From contig CAKPLT010000013.1 in the NCBI GenBank assembly GCA_934167755.1, positions 1-52,453 of the forward strand: a DNA stretch of 52,453 nucleotides, given 5' to 3'. The position numbers and the translations under genes are program-made. This document shows, one piece after another, positions 16,281 to 25,023 of the stretch (position 1 is the first letter of the stretch; the number at the start of each line of letters is the position of its first letter). This stretch comes from an uncultured Clostridia bacterium. GTDB taxonomy: Bacteria; Bacillota; Clostridia; TANB77; CAG-508. The notes under the pieces are model-generated. The model ran no database searches. It saw nothing but the letters and a program-made list of their open reading frames with translations, and was not told the DNA's origin.

Positions 16281-16488
16281 AGTTACCAGTAGGGACACTC
16301 TTGAACGGTAAAAAATGTTACCAGTAGGGACACTCATTAATGGTAAAAGGCATATTAAAAAATTAATGCAATTAATATGTACACATTATATTTATTAATT
16401 AACTATTTTAAATATTAAGCTTTTACCATTAATGAGTGTCCCTACTGGTAACATTTTTTACCGTTCAAGAGTGTCCCTACTGGTAACT
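16281..16488. repeat. Perfect 68-bp inverted repeat built of four GGGACACTC units
   Basis: Left arm 16281-16348 and right arm 16421-16488 are exact reverse complements around a 72-nt spacer. Each arm holds two units of the form TTACCAGTAGGGACACTC ... GGTAA. It lies between convergent spoVFB and a YcxB-like gene and may terminate both. Related units are at 20078-20145 and 41479-41507. GC-rich units in an AT-rich genome resemble REPIN/MITE-type mobile palindromes. Confidence 0.9.
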
Positions 16489-16496
16489 ACTAAAAA

Positions 16497-17015
16497 TCAT
16501 AATACTTTTCTATATTTAAAAAGACATTTTTTCTTTATAAAAGTACTAAAATCTTCAGCAGAACCTAATTCAAATCCGCTTTTACTAACTAACATAGCAT
16601 AATCAGGATTTATATATAAATAAAAATAATCTTTTGTTTCAAAAACCTTATATAACTTAAAATAATATATAACTTTTTTATCAAGTAGAAAATAAAAATA
16701 GTAAAAAGAAAATGTATAACAGGCTTCTTTTATATTACTAAGCTTTTTATGAGTTTTCTGATATCTTTTCATAGGAAAATAAATTCTCCATAATAAAAAT
16801 CCAATAAGTAATGCTATAAAAAGAAATATAAAAGGAACATTTTGCTTTTTTATATTCAAAATGATGCAATATATTAATAATATGGTCATAATAACTGTAT
16901 AAAAATTATTTGAAAAAGAGTATTTCTTATTATGAAATTCTATAAACTGATTATAATTTTTTGAATTATATTTTGTTACATTTTTAAATAAAATTTCTTG
17001 ATTTTGTTGTTTCAT
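16497..17015 (-). CDS. YcxB-like membrane protein
   Basis: 172 residues: N-terminal soluble stretch (about 1-38), two adjacent membrane helices (about 39-73, FYTVIMTILLIYCIIL and VPFIFLFIALLIGFLLW), then a basic region and a C-terminal beta-rich domain (YLYINPDYAMLVSKSGFELG). This layout matches the YcxB-like/PH-like family of unknown role. Its start (17015) is 32 nt downstream of the Xer gene stop, so it is probably cotranscribed with it. No enzymatic residues are seen. Confidence 0.65.
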   Translation of the reverse strand: MKQQNQEILFKNVTKYNSKNYNQFIEFHNKKYSFSNNFYTVIMTILLIYCIILNIKKQNVPFIFLFIALLIGFLLWRIYFPMKRYQKTHKKLSNIKEACYTFSFYYFYFLLDKKVIYYFKLYKVFETKDYFYLYINPDYAMLVSKSGFELGSAEDFSTFIKKKCLFKYRKVL

Positions 17016-17047
17016 ATTTTAATCCTTTCAATTCATCATAAAATAAA

Positions 17048-18052
17048 TTATAAATTTTTAGGGTCAGATAAAGGGTTTGACTCTATCGCATTACGAACTT
17101 GTTCATTATTTACATGAGTATAAATTTCAGTTGTAGAAATACTTTGATGACCAAGAAGCTCTTGCAAAGCTCTAATATCAACTTTCCCATATTGATACAT
17201 CAAAGTAGCAGCAGTGTGTCTTAATTTATGGACAGATAAATTTTTAGTATCTAATCCAGCTTGTTTTAGTTCTTTGCTTATTATATTTTGAACAGTTCTA
17301 TTACTAATTCGTTGCTTTTGTTCACTCAGAAAAAGAGCTTTTTCTGAATTTTTACTGTCATGTTTTACCATATTTGATGCAGGTCGAGAAGATAGGTAAT
17401 CATTTAACGCAACCATACATGATTTATTTAAGTAAATTGTACGCTCTTTATTTCCTTTACCAATTACAGTCATTTTACATTCACTAAAATCAATATCATT
17501 TATATTAATTCCAACTAGCTCAGACAATCTCATTCCACAATTTAAAAATAATGTAGTAATAGCATAATCTCTTTTATAATTTCTATTATCTTCATTGTCT
17601 GCAGCATTCAATAACTTTTTACTATCCTCTAAAGATAAATATTTAGGCATTCTTTTTTCAAGTTTAGGCGTTTCTAAATTTTGGGCAGGATTAATTTCTA
17701 AAATATTAGCTTTTTGAGATAAGTATTTAAAAAAGATTCTTATTGTAGAAACCTTTCTGGCTCTTGTTGTAGCTTTGCTTCTATTATCTATTGCTAAATG
17801 AGATATATATGCATGAATATCATCAAGTGATATTTTTTTTAAATAATTTTCATTAAATCCAAGAATATCTATTTTTGACAAATCAGTTTCATTAGTTAAT
17901 TTAAAATGAATTACCATAAATTTTAGGAAGTTAGTTAAATCGTAATTGTATTCTTTTACTGAATTTGGTGATTTATTTAATATTGTTATTGAATAATCTA
18001 AAAAAGAATTTAGATATTCAGGATTCTTTTCTCTTTGTATCATTTGTTTCAC
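17048..18052 (-). CDS. XerC/XerD-type tyrosine recombinase
   Basis: 334 residues: N-terminal SAM-like core-binding domain (YLNSFLDYSITIL...), then a catalytic domain with R175 (GMRLSEL), K199 (GKGNKER), H275-x2-R278 (HKLRHTAA), H302 (LLGHQSIS) and nucleophile Y311 (TTEIYTHV). The full set is intact. The length and the AFLSE-type region fit chromosomal dimer-resolution Xer enzymes rather than phage integrases. Not bordered by other mobile genes. The upstream region to 18211 is shared divergently with the kinase gene. Confidence 0.9.
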   Translation of the reverse strand: MKQMIQREKNPEYLNSFLDYSITILNKSPNSVKEYNYDLTNFLKFMVIHFKLTNETDLSKIDILGFNENYLKKISLDDIHAYISHLAIDNRSKATTRARKVSTIRIFFKYLSQKANILEINPAQNLETPKLEKRMPKYLSLEDSKKLLNAADNEDNRNYKRDYAITTLFLNCGMRLSELVGININDIDFSECKMTVIGKGNKERTIYLNKSCMVALNDYLSSRPASNMVKHDSKNSEKALFLSEQKQRISNRTVQNIISKELKQAGLDTKNLSVHKLRHTAATLMYQYGKVDIRALQELLGHQSISTTEIYTHVNNEQVRNAIESNPLSDPKNL

Positions 18053-18211
18053 TCTCCATTACTATAATATCACTTATAAAAAAAAAATACCAGTATAGAT
18101 ACTAATTTTGAAAAAAATATATAAAAAAATAAAAAAACTATATGAATTATGGAAAACATATGATATACTTGTGATGAAAAAATAAAAACTAAATAAAATG
18201 GAGGGAATATT

Positions 18212-18976
18212 TTGGAAAATATTTGTATTGATAACATATGGAAAAGAGGATTTGATGATCCTGATATGATTAAAGTAGAAGAAGAAACTAGAATCGAAAC
18301 AAGTACTAATACGGAAAAGTGTATAAAGAAGTATCAAAACTTAGAGCAAGCAAGAAATGGAAACTATATAAGTTCAGATTTAATGAAACTTGTATTCGAA
18401 AATTATGCAAATGATATAGAATTTAGAAGAAAATATAATTTAGCAGTATCTAATAGTGCAGCATGTTTAGCTAATAAGGCATTTAGAATGGCAATTGCAA
18501 ATCCTAAAATTAAACATTGTATATTTGTTGCAGGAGCATATGGATCAGGAAAATCATTCTTAATTCAATCATTATATGAAAAACATAAAGAAGAACTTGA
18601 GGAATGCATAATATATGAAGGTTCAATTACCACAAAATCAATAGATGAAAAAATAGAAGTAGCCTTAGAAAATGGAGCAATTCCTAATATAATTGTTCTA
18701 AATCCAACATTAGAACTTTCTATGAGGAATATTAAAGAAAGAGCAGGAAGAATAGGTAGAGATGTAAAAAAGGAAGACTGTGTATTTGTATATGCTAATA
18801 TATATGAAGCCTTAAAGAGATTAAAAGAAAAATACAAAGATATAAATTTTGTAATCTATAATAAAGAAACTAATATACCAACAGATTTAGAAGTAAGCAC
18901 AAATGTTGAAGATTTAAATCACGGATCATATGAGGAAATTTCCAAAGAATATGATGATATATGCAAAAAAATTTAA
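18212..18976 (+). CDS. Zeta-toxin-like P-loop kinase, copy 1
   Basis: 254 residues. TTG start at 18212 after GGAGGG (18201-18206). Walker A GAYGSGKS is at residues 108-115, preceded by the YNLAVSNSAACLANKAF block typical of clostridial zeta-toxin-family proteins, and followed by IIYEGSITTKSIDEKI and NPTLELSMRNIKERAGRIGR (lid arginines). Zeta toxins phosphorylate UDP-GlcNAc and block wall synthesis; whether this one does is unknown. It has a paralogue at 19153 with the same motif spacing and a 44-aa ORF in between. A possible -10, TATACT, lies at 18164-18169. Confidence 0.75.
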   Translation: MENICIDNIWKRGFDDPDMIKVEEETRIETSTNTEKCIKKYQNLEQARNGNYISSDLMKLVFENYANDIEFRRKYNLAVSNSAACLANKAFRMAIANPKIKHCIFVAGAYGSGKSFLIQSLYEKHKEELEECIIYEGSITTKSIDEKIEVALENGAIPNIIVLNPTLELSMRNIKERAGRIGRDVKKEDCVFVYANIYEALKRLKEKYKDINFVIYNKETNIPTDLEVSTNVEDLNHGSYEEISKEYDDICKKI

Positions 18977-18996
18977 GGAAAGGAAAATAAATAAAA

Positions 18997-19131
18997 ATGA
19001 ATGAAGAAGAAAAAAAGAAAAAAGAAGAATTATATATAAAAAACCTAGTAAAACTAGGAAAAGTAATATCTATGGAAGCATCTAAAAATCCAAAATTAGA
19101 AGAAAAAATTAAAAAAATGTCAAGTTATTAA
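18997..19131 (+). CDS. 44-aa Lys/Glu-rich protein between two zeta-like kinases (candidate antitoxin)
   Basis: ATG at 18997 follows AAGGAAAGG (18976-18984). The product is charged at the N-terminus (NEEEKKKKEEL) with an amphipathic helix (IKNLVKLGKVISMEASKNPKLEEKIKKM). It begins 21 nt after copy 1 and ends 21 nt before copy 2, as in a tight operon. Position and small helical character fit an antitoxin that sequesters the kinases, as epsilon does for zeta, though epsilon is longer. No sequence similarity to a known antitoxin is claimed. Confidence 0.55.
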   Translation: MNEEEKKKKEELYIKNLVKLGKVISMEASKNPKLEEKIKKMSSY

Positions 19132-19152
19132 TTATAAGAGGAATGAAAAGAT

Positions 19153-19986
19153 ATGGGGAATATAGACGAAAAAGTAATACACAGAAAGCAATTTGATAGT
19201 TTGGAGTTGCAAAAAGCACAAGAGGAAATCATTAAAGTAACTACAACCAGAACAGATGAATTGTTGGAAAAATACAAAAAATTAGCTTCATCACATAGTG
19301 GTAGCTATATAAATTCAGATTTAATGAAAATGATTTTTGATATTTATGCCAAAAATCAAGAAAATAGAGGAAAGTACAATTTAGCTGTAACAAATAGTGC
19401 AGCATGTTTAACAAATGAATTATATATAAGAACACTAAAAGATAAAAATATAAATAGATGTATATTTGTTGCAGGACCATATGGAGCGGGCAAATCATTC
19501 TTTGTGCAATCACTTTATGAAGCACATGCAATTCCGAAAAACACTATTGTGTATGAAGGGTCTATTACTGCACCTGCATTTGGAGAAAAAGTAGAAAAGG
19601 CTATAAAAAGTAACATAAAACCTGAACTGGTTATATTAAATCCGACTTTAGAACTTTCTTTAAGAAATATTAAACAAAGAGAAATAGAAACTGGACGAGG
19701 TGTAATAAAATCAGAAGTGGTTGAAAAATATGCAGATTTATACTCTAACATAGAAAAACTGTTTTTACACTTGGAAACTTGCTTTCCAGAATTGAAAAAT
19801 CAAAGATATCCAATTTCATTGCAAATATATAATAAAACTAAAAATGTAGAGGAAAATCTAGATGATACAAGTTATGATATAAACGACTTACAACATGGAA
19901 CAAGAGAAGAAGTTTCAAGAGCATATGATTTAGCTATAAAACAATTATCAGGTAAAATTTTAGAAGGCGATGATAGAACATTTTAG
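19153..19986 (+). CDS. Zeta-toxin-like P-loop kinase, copy 2
   Basis: 277 residues. ATG at 19153 after AGAGGAATG. Walker A GPYGAGKS is at residues 108-115, exactly where copy 1 has it, and KYNLAVTNSAACL, IVYEGSITA and NPTLELSLRNIKQREIETGRG are shared with copy 1. The C-terminus carries an insert relative to copy 1 (KLFLHLETCFPELKNQRYP). Divergence at the N-terminus and tail indicates an old duplication, not a recent one. The role of the pair is unknown; a toxin-antitoxin or nucleotide-sugar kinase role is inference. Confidence 0.75.
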   Translation: MGNIDEKVIHRKQFDSLELQKAQEEIIKVTTTRTDELLEKYKKLASSHSGSYINSDLMKMIFDIYAKNQENRGKYNLAVTNSAACLTNELYIRTLKDKNINRCIFVAGPYGAGKSFFVQSLYEAHAIPKNTIVYEGSITAPAFGEKVEKAIKSNIKPELVILNPTLELSLRNIKQREIETGRGVIKSEVVEKYADLYSNIEKLFLHLETCFPELKNQRYPISLQIYNKTKNVEENLDDTSYDINDLQHGTREEVSRAYDLAIKQLSGKILEGDDRTF

Positions 19987-20025
19987 TATGAAATTTGTTC
20001 AATAATTTGTGTTATAAAATAATTA

Positions 20026-20080
20026 CTCTAAGTCAATTAATGGAGTGGAAAATTTATAAAATTTTCTGCTTCATTTTTTT
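20026..20080 (+). mobile_element. Solo, decayed terminal region of an ISL3-type element
   Basis: CTCTAAGTCAATTAATGGAG, then GTGGAAAATTT, a hairpin partner AATTTTCTGCTTC and a T-tract match in order the right end of the ISL3-like element at 52144-52205 (CTCTATGTCAATAGTTGGGG, GTGGAAAACTT, AAGTTTTCTGCCTC, T-tract). No transposase is nearby. The hairpin with T-tract also makes a good terminator for the kinase operon. Confidence 0.5.
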
Positions 20081-20145
20081 TACCAGTGGGGACACTCATT
20101 TTTGGTAAAAAAATTTACCAAAAATGAGTGTCCCCACTGGTAAAA
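20078..20145. repeat. 32-bp perfect inverted repeat of the GGGGACACTC family
   Basis: TTTTACCAGTGGGGACACTC...GGTAAA (20078-20109) is the exact reverse complement of 20114-20145 around AAAA. It is a two-unit version of the four-unit repeat at 16281-16488, with AGTGGGG in place of AGTAGGG. It lies in the PBP upstream region. Confidence 0.85.
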
Positions 20146-20210
20146 AACTTGCAATAAAAAATATAATAATATATAATTATTTCATAGTTATAAAAGGGAG
20201 GATAAAAGAA

Positions 20211-22235
20211 ATGAACAAAAAAATTATAATATGTATAATTGTAGTAGTTGCAATAGTTTTAGTAATTGCAGGAGGTATAATATTATATACAAATAATAAA
20301 ACAAAATCAAATCCAGAAGATATTTGGAATCAGTATATAGCTTATATTAATGAACAAAAATATGATGAGATGTATGATATGCTAACAGATGATTCGAAAG
20401 CACAAATTTCTAAAGATGATTTCGTTTCTAGAAATAGAAATATTTATGATGGAATAGATATGACAAATATGAAAATTGAAATTACAGGAACTGAAAATGA
20501 AGATGCAAAAACAAGTAAAATTAAATATAATTCAACAATGAATACAGAGGCTGGACAAATTGACTTCACAAATACAGTTAGATTAACAAAAAAACAAGAC
20601 AAAAACAAAGGAAATAGATATGCTATTAATTGGAGTTCTAGTTTGATATTTCCTCAGCTAAGTAATACAGATAAAGTTAGAATAAAAACTATATCTGCTG
20701 AAAGAGGTTCAATTACTGATAAAAATGGACAATTATTGGCAGGCAAAGGCTCAGTATCTTCTGTTGGAATTGTACCTGGAAAACTTGGAGAAAATAAAAA
20801 TGAAAATATAGAGAAAATGGCTAGTTTATTGGGAATAACAGCTGATTCAATAAATAAAAGTTTATCTGCATCTTGGGTAAAAGATGATTCTTTTGTTCCA
20901 ATAAAGAAAGTTTCAATAGATGACACAGATTTAAAAAAACAACTGCTTCAAATCCCAGGGGTAAAGATAAAGACTGATAAAGGAAGAACATATCCATTAG
21001 GTGAAGCTGCTGCACATTTAGTTGGATATGTACAAAACATTACTGCTGAAGAGCTACAAGAGAATAGAGGAAAAGGATATACAAATACAAGTGTTATTGG
21101 AAAAGCAGGACTAGAAAAAATTTATGAAGAAAGGTTAAAAGGTAAAGATGGAGTAGAAATATATATAGAAGGTTCTGATGGCAATAGAAAAGCTGATATC
21201 GCTAAAATTGATGTACAAAATGGTGAAGATATAAAATTAACAATAGATTCTAGTATTCAAACAAAATTATATAATGAACTTAAAGATAATGAAGGCTGTT
21301 TTGTTGTAATGCATCCTAAAACAGGTGAGCTGCTAGCACTTGTGAGTACACCATCATATAATCCAAATGATTTTGCTTTGGGAATGAATACAGAAAAATG
21401 GAATTCAATAAAAAATAATGAAAGAAATCCAATGCTTGCAAGATATTTACAAAGTTATTGCCCAGGTTCAACATTTAAACCTATAACAGGAGCAATTGGA
21501 TTAACAACTGATTCATTAAAAATAGATGATACTTTTTCTTATAGTGGGTTAAGCTGGAAAAAAGATGGTTGGGGGCAATTTGATATAACAACACTTACAG
21601 CATATAATGGACCTAAAAATTTGAAAAATGCTTTAATATATTCTGATAATATTTATTTTGCACAAGCAGCTTTGCAGATTGGAAAGAGTAATTTTACAAA
21701 TGGCTTAAAGAAAATAAAATTTGGAGAAAATATAGACTTTACATTAGCAACATCAAAATCCCAATATTCAAATAGTGATGATATTCAAAATGAAAAGGTT
21801 CTAGCTGATAGTGGATATGGTCAAGGAGAAATTCTTGTTAATCCTATACATATGGCTTCTATATATTCTGCTTTTGAAAATGATGGAAATATGATTAAAC
21901 CTTATTTGGAAGAAAAAGATGGTAATAAAACTGAATATTTAGTAGAAAGTGCATTTTCTAAAGAGGCTGCGAATACAATAAAAGAAAGTTTGATACAAGT
22001 TGTAGAACAAGGAACAGCAAAAGATATGAAAGTTTCTGGAAGAACAATTGCAGGAAAAACAGGTACTGCAGAATTGAAAGGGGCAAAAGATGCAGAGGCT
22101 GATGTACTTGGATGGTTTGATTGTTTTACAACAGATGAAAATAATAATCAATTATTAATAATAAGTATGGTAGAAAATGGTAGAGATTTAGGTGGGAGTC
22201 ATTACCTAATAAGTAAAATAAAATCATTATTTTAA
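20211..22235 (+). CDS. MecA-like class B penicillin-binding protein (transpeptidase)
   Basis: 674 residues from ATG 20211, chosen because AAGGGAGG lies at 20195-20202; longer upstream starts would read through the palindromic repeat. N-terminal membrane helix (about 3-25), an NTF2-like MecA_N domain (IWNQYIAYINEQKYDEMYDML...), a PBP-dimer region (ERGSITDKNGQLLA), and a transpeptidase domain with S420TFK, S478DN and K616TG. It crosslinks peptidoglycan outside the membrane. The same architecture occurs in B. subtilis PBP3 and staphylococcal PBP2a, which bind beta-lactams poorly, but resistance cannot be inferred. It is followed closely by a YiiX-like gene and dgt. Confidence 0.9.
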   Translation: MNKKIIICIIVVVAIVLVIAGGIILYTNNKTKSNPEDIWNQYIAYINEQKYDEMYDMLTDDSKAQISKDDFVSRNRNIYDGIDMTNMKIEITGTENEDAKTSKIKYNSTMNTEAGQIDFTNTVRLTKKQDKNKGNRYAINWSSSLIFPQLSNTDKVRIKTISAERGSITDKNGQLLAGKGSVSSVGIVPGKLGENKNENIEKMASLLGITADSINKSLSASWVKDDSFVPIKKVSIDDTDLKKQLLQIPGVKIKTDKGRTYPLGEAAAHLVGYVQNITAEELQENRGKGYTNTSVIGKAGLEKIYEERLKGKDGVEIYIEGSDGNRKADIAKIDVQNGEDIKLTIDSSIQTKLYNELKDNEGCFVVMHPKTGELLALVSTPSYNPNDFALGMNTEKWNSIKNNERNPMLARYLQSYCPGSTFKPITGAIGLTTDSLKIDDTFSYSGLSWKKDGWGQFDITTLTAYNGPKNLKNALIYSDNIYFAQAALQIGKSNFTNGLKKIKFGENIDFTLATSKSQYSNSDDIQNEKVLADSGYGQGEILVNPIHMASIYSAFENDGNMIKPYLEEKDGNKTEYLVESAFSKEAANTIKESLIQVVEQGTAKDMKVSGRTIAGKTGTAELKGAKDAEADVLGWFDCFTTDENNNQLLIISMVENGRDLGGSHYLISKIKSLF

Positions 22236-22254
22236 ATTGTAAGGGTGGACAGAA

Positions 22255-22782
22255 ATGAAAGAAATATATGTAGTGCTAACTCATACAGGAACAATATTGT
22301 CAAGAATAATAAAATGTTATACCAAAGATGAATTTTCACATTGCTCAATTTCGTTAGATATACAGCTAAATGAGATGTATAGTTTTGGAAGGCTAAATCC
22401 ATATAATGCTTTTTGGGGAGGATTTGTCCATGAGTATATAAATAAAGGAACATTTAAAAGGTTTTATAAAACCGTAGCAAAAATTTATGTATTAAGAGTA
22501 TCTGATGAACAATATGAGAAAATTAAAAATATTATAATGAAAATTCAAGCCAATAAGGAAAAATATAAATTTAACATATTAGGACTTTTTGCAGCTGGAT
22601 TTCACATAAGAATGCAAGAAAAATATTCGTTTTATTGTGCAGAGTTTGTTAAATATGTTATAGAACATGCTGGTGTTGAAACAGGACTACCAGAGATAGT
22701 AAAACCAGAAGATTTTAAATATATGAAAGGACTAAAAGAAGTATATAGTGGTTTATTAAGAGATAATATGAAAGGAAACTAA
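22255..22782 (+). CDS. YiiX/YebB-like permuted NlpC/P60-superfamily protein
   Basis: 175 residues. FSHCSISLD places the His (H29) near the N-terminus and YSFYCAEFVKYV the nucleophilic Cys (C128) near the C-terminus, the circularly permuted papain-like order of the YiiX/LRAT group. Such enzymes act as peptidases, amidases or acyltransferases on lipids or cell-wall peptides; substrate unknown. No signal peptide. The start follows AAGGGTGG (22241-22248), 19 nt after the PBP gene, and the stop is 2 nt before dgt, so the three form an operon. Confidence 0.75.
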   Translation: MKEIYVVLTHTGTILSRIIKCYTKDEFSHCSISLDIQLNEMYSFGRLNPYNAFWGGFVHEYINKGTFKRFYKTVAKIYVLRVSDEQYEKIKNIIMKIQANKEKYKFNILGLFAAGFHIRMQEKYSFYCAEFVKYVIEHAGVETGLPEIVKPEDFKYMKGLKEVYSGLLRDNMKGN

Positions 22783-22784
22783 AG

Positions 22785-23978
22785 ATGGAAAATAAATTTA
22801 AAAAATATTCTGCAAATGAAGATAATCCTAAATGGAAAAATATAATTAAAAGAGAAAAAGAAATATATAAAAGAAAAGATGATATAAGATCAGAATTTGA
22901 AAGAGATTATACAAGATTATTACACTGTAATGCATATAGGAGATTAAAACACAAAACGCAAGTATTCTTTTCACCAGAAAATGATCATATTTGTACAAGA
23001 ATTGAACATGTGATGCATGTAGAATCAGTGAGTTATACAATAGCTAAGTATTTAGGATTAAATACAGAGCTAACAAAAGCAATTGCAACAGGTCATGATA
23101 TTGGACATAGCCCATTTGGACATGAAGGAGAAAGAATATTATCTGAAATATCCAAAAGAGATCTTGGAGAGTCATTTTGGCATGAAAGAAATGGCTTAGA
23201 ATATGTTGATAAAATAGAATTACTTGAAGACACTAATAAAAACATGCAAAATCTTAATTTAACATATGCTGTTAGAGATGGAATAATATCACATTGTGGA
23301 GAAGTAGATGAGAATGGTTTGAAACCAAGAGAAGAATACATTGATTTAGATGAATATAAACTCCCAAATCAATATGCTCCATATACTTGGGAAGGCTGTG
23401 TTGTAAAAATAGCAGATAAGATATCATATTTAGGAAGAGACATTGAAGATGCAATAACATTAGGTATCTTAGATAAAAAATTAGAGGAATTGTATAAAAT
23501 TCTGCAATCAAAAGAAGTTATAAACAATACTGTAATAATACACCATTTGATAAAAGACTTATGCCAAAATTCTTCTTTGGAAAGTGGACTATGCTTTTCC
23601 GATAAAACATTTAATTTACTAAGAGAAATAAAAGAATTTAATTATAAACACATTTATTTTATTGATAAAATAAAACAATCAAGTAGATATTTTAGGATTT
23701 TGATAAATGAAATATACTTTACTTTAAAAAATATTTATGATGGAGAAAATACATTAAATAATATGGAAAGTATGAAAAAGTTTTATCCGGAAGTTGTTAG
23801 TAATTTTCAAAATTGGCTAAAAAGCTATTGGAATTTCAAAAGAAATTCTTTTAATAAAAATGATGTTATTTTTGATATAAGTAATGAAAGAGATTTTTAC
23901 AAAGCTATTATTTATTATATCTCTGGTATGACTGATAATTTTGCAATTGATACATATAACAAAATTATAGGTTTTTAA
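22785..23978 (+). CDS. dgt: Deoxyguanosinetriphosphate triphosphohydrolase-like HD protein
   Basis: 397 residues. The HD metal site is visible: RIEHVMHVES (first His), ATGHDIGHSPFGHEGE (His-Asp plus the following His residues) and KIADKISYLGRDIEDA (final Asp). RRLKHKTQVF at the N-terminus is typical of dGTPases, which cut dGTP to deoxyguanosine and triphosphate. Length and motif order match the Firmicutes dGTPase-like group. The start is only 2 nt after the YiiX-like stop, with GGAAACTAAAG as a modest ribosome binding site. A large inverted repeat follows immediately. Confidence 0.9.
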   Translation: MENKFKKYSANEDNPKWKNIIKREKEIYKRKDDIRSEFERDYTRLLHCNAYRRLKHKTQVFFSPENDHICTRIEHVMHVESVSYTIAKYLGLNTELTKAIATGHDIGHSPFGHEGERILSEISKRDLGESFWHERNGLEYVDKIELLEDTNKNMQNLNLTYAVRDGIISHCGEVDENGLKPREEYIDLDEYKLPNQYAPYTWEGCVVKIADKISYLGRDIEDAITLGILDKKLEELYKILQSKEVINNTVIIHHLIKDLCQNSSLESGLCFSDKTFNLLREIKEFNYKHIYFIDKIKQSSRYFRILINEIYFTLKNIYDGENTLNNMESMKKFYPEVVSNFQNWLKSYWNFKRNSFNKNDVIFDISNERDFYKAIIYYISGMTDNFAIDTYNKIIGF

Positions 23979-23983
23979 ATATA

Positions 23984-24171
23984 GCATAAAACTTTAAATA
24001 TAATCTTGAAATGAAGCGACGAATGTGATTGAAGAAGCTTTAGAAATTCTTATGAAATTTTATGGAAAGAGTTCACGAGAGTGGAAGGGTGCCATAAAAT
24101 GAATTAGAATTTCTTAAGTTTCGTAATGAACCGAGGAGTGAAATGGAAAGATTATATTTAAAGTTTTATGC
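23984..24171. repeat. 188-bp nested palindromic element (24-bp perfect outer arms)
   Basis: Outer arms GCATAAAACTTTAAATATAA... (23984-24007) and 24148-24171 are exact 24-bp reverse complements. Inside, TTAGAAATTCT...ATTTTATGG (about 24034-24073) pairs imperfectly with CCATAAAAT...AGAATTTCTTAA (about 24092-24117), leaving a multibranch shape. It fills almost the whole dgt-yihY gap. No ORF. It could be a MITE or a structured untranslated RNA; the family is not recognised. Confidence 0.75.
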
Positions 24172-24195
24172 AAATAGTAATAAGGAGAATTGTTA

Positions 24196-25023
24196 ATGAT
24201 TAATCTAAAGAGTAAAATAAATACTATACAGAAAATATTAAATAATTTAAAAGAAGATCATATAAGTGAATATTCTGCACAATGTGCATATTATGTAATG
24301 TTATCATTTATACCATTTATTATTTTATTACTTACACTGATTCAATATACAAGTATAGAGCAACAGCAACTACTTGATATAATGTCAGAAATGATACCAT
24401 CAAGTATGAGTGAAATGGTATTGGGAATAATTAGAGAAGTGTATTCAAAATCAGTCGGAACAGTATCTATATCATTAATATTTACATTAATATCAGCAGA
24501 TAAAGGTCTTTTTGCTTTAGTAAAGGGACTACATTCGATATATAATTACAGTGATCATAAAGAAAAATCTATGATATACTTAAAATTTACATCCATTTTA
24601 AAAACAATGATGTTTATTATACTATTAGCAATTGGAGCAGTTATATTAGTGTTTGGGATGCCTATAATTTCTACGATTCAAGAAAATTTTGGAATGCTAG
24701 AAAATTATACTTTTTTATCTCAACTTTTTACACAAACGATATATGCATTTATAGTTTTTATTGTTTTTTTATGCTTATATAAATTTATGCCAGGTCATAA
24801 AATAACATTTAGAAGTCAAGTGCCAGGAGCTATATTTAGTTCAGTTGCACTAATTGTAATATCTTTTGTATTTTCTAAATATTTAGACATATTTAAAGGA
24901 TTTTCAATAACTTATGGTAGTTTAACTGCATTAATGCTACTTATGATGTGGACATACACTTGTTTTTATGCAATTTTTTTAGGAGCAGAAATTAATAAAA
25001 TGTTAGCAAAATTATCTAAGTAA
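24196..25023 (+). CDS. YihY/BrkB family inner-membrane protein
   Basis: 275 residues from ATG 24196, 8 nt after AAGGAG (24182-24187); TTG at 24190 is too close to the site. Six hydrophobic segments, with AYYVMLSFIPFIILLL early and SFVFSKYLDIFKGFSITYGSLTALMLLMMWTY late, the YihY hallmark. Once annotated as ribonuclease BN in error; the true role of the family (transport or envelope) is unsettled. The 3' end overlaps the convergent deacetylase gene by 12 nt with no terminator between. Confidence 0.88.
   Translation: MINLKSKINTIQKILNNLKEDHISEYSAQCAYYVMLSFIPFIILLLTLIQYTSIEQQQLLDIMSEMIPSSMSEMVLGIIREVYSKSVGTVSISLIFTLISADKGLFALVKGLHSIYNYSDHKEKSMIYLKFTSILKTMMFIILLAIGAVILVFGMPIISTIQENFGMLENYTFLSQLFTQTIYAFIVFIVFLCLYKFMPGHKITFRSQVPGAIFSSVALIVISFVFSKYLDIFKGFSITYGSLTALMLLMMWTYTCFYAIFLGAEINKMLAKLSK

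Noticed and set aside
16281..16488. CRISPR-like array of repeated units
   Set aside because: Four units are arranged as two inverted pairs with exact symmetry, not direct repeats with unique spacers, and no cas genes are present.
17048..18052. Tyrosine recombinase as integrase of a genomic island
   Set aside because: No attachment repeats, tRNA target or cargo were found, and the sequence fits chromosomal XerC/XerD.
20124..20210. 29-residue N-terminal extension of the PBP
   Set aside because: It would be translated from the palindromic repeat; ATG 20211 has a strong ribosome binding site and gives the standard membrane-anchor N-terminus.
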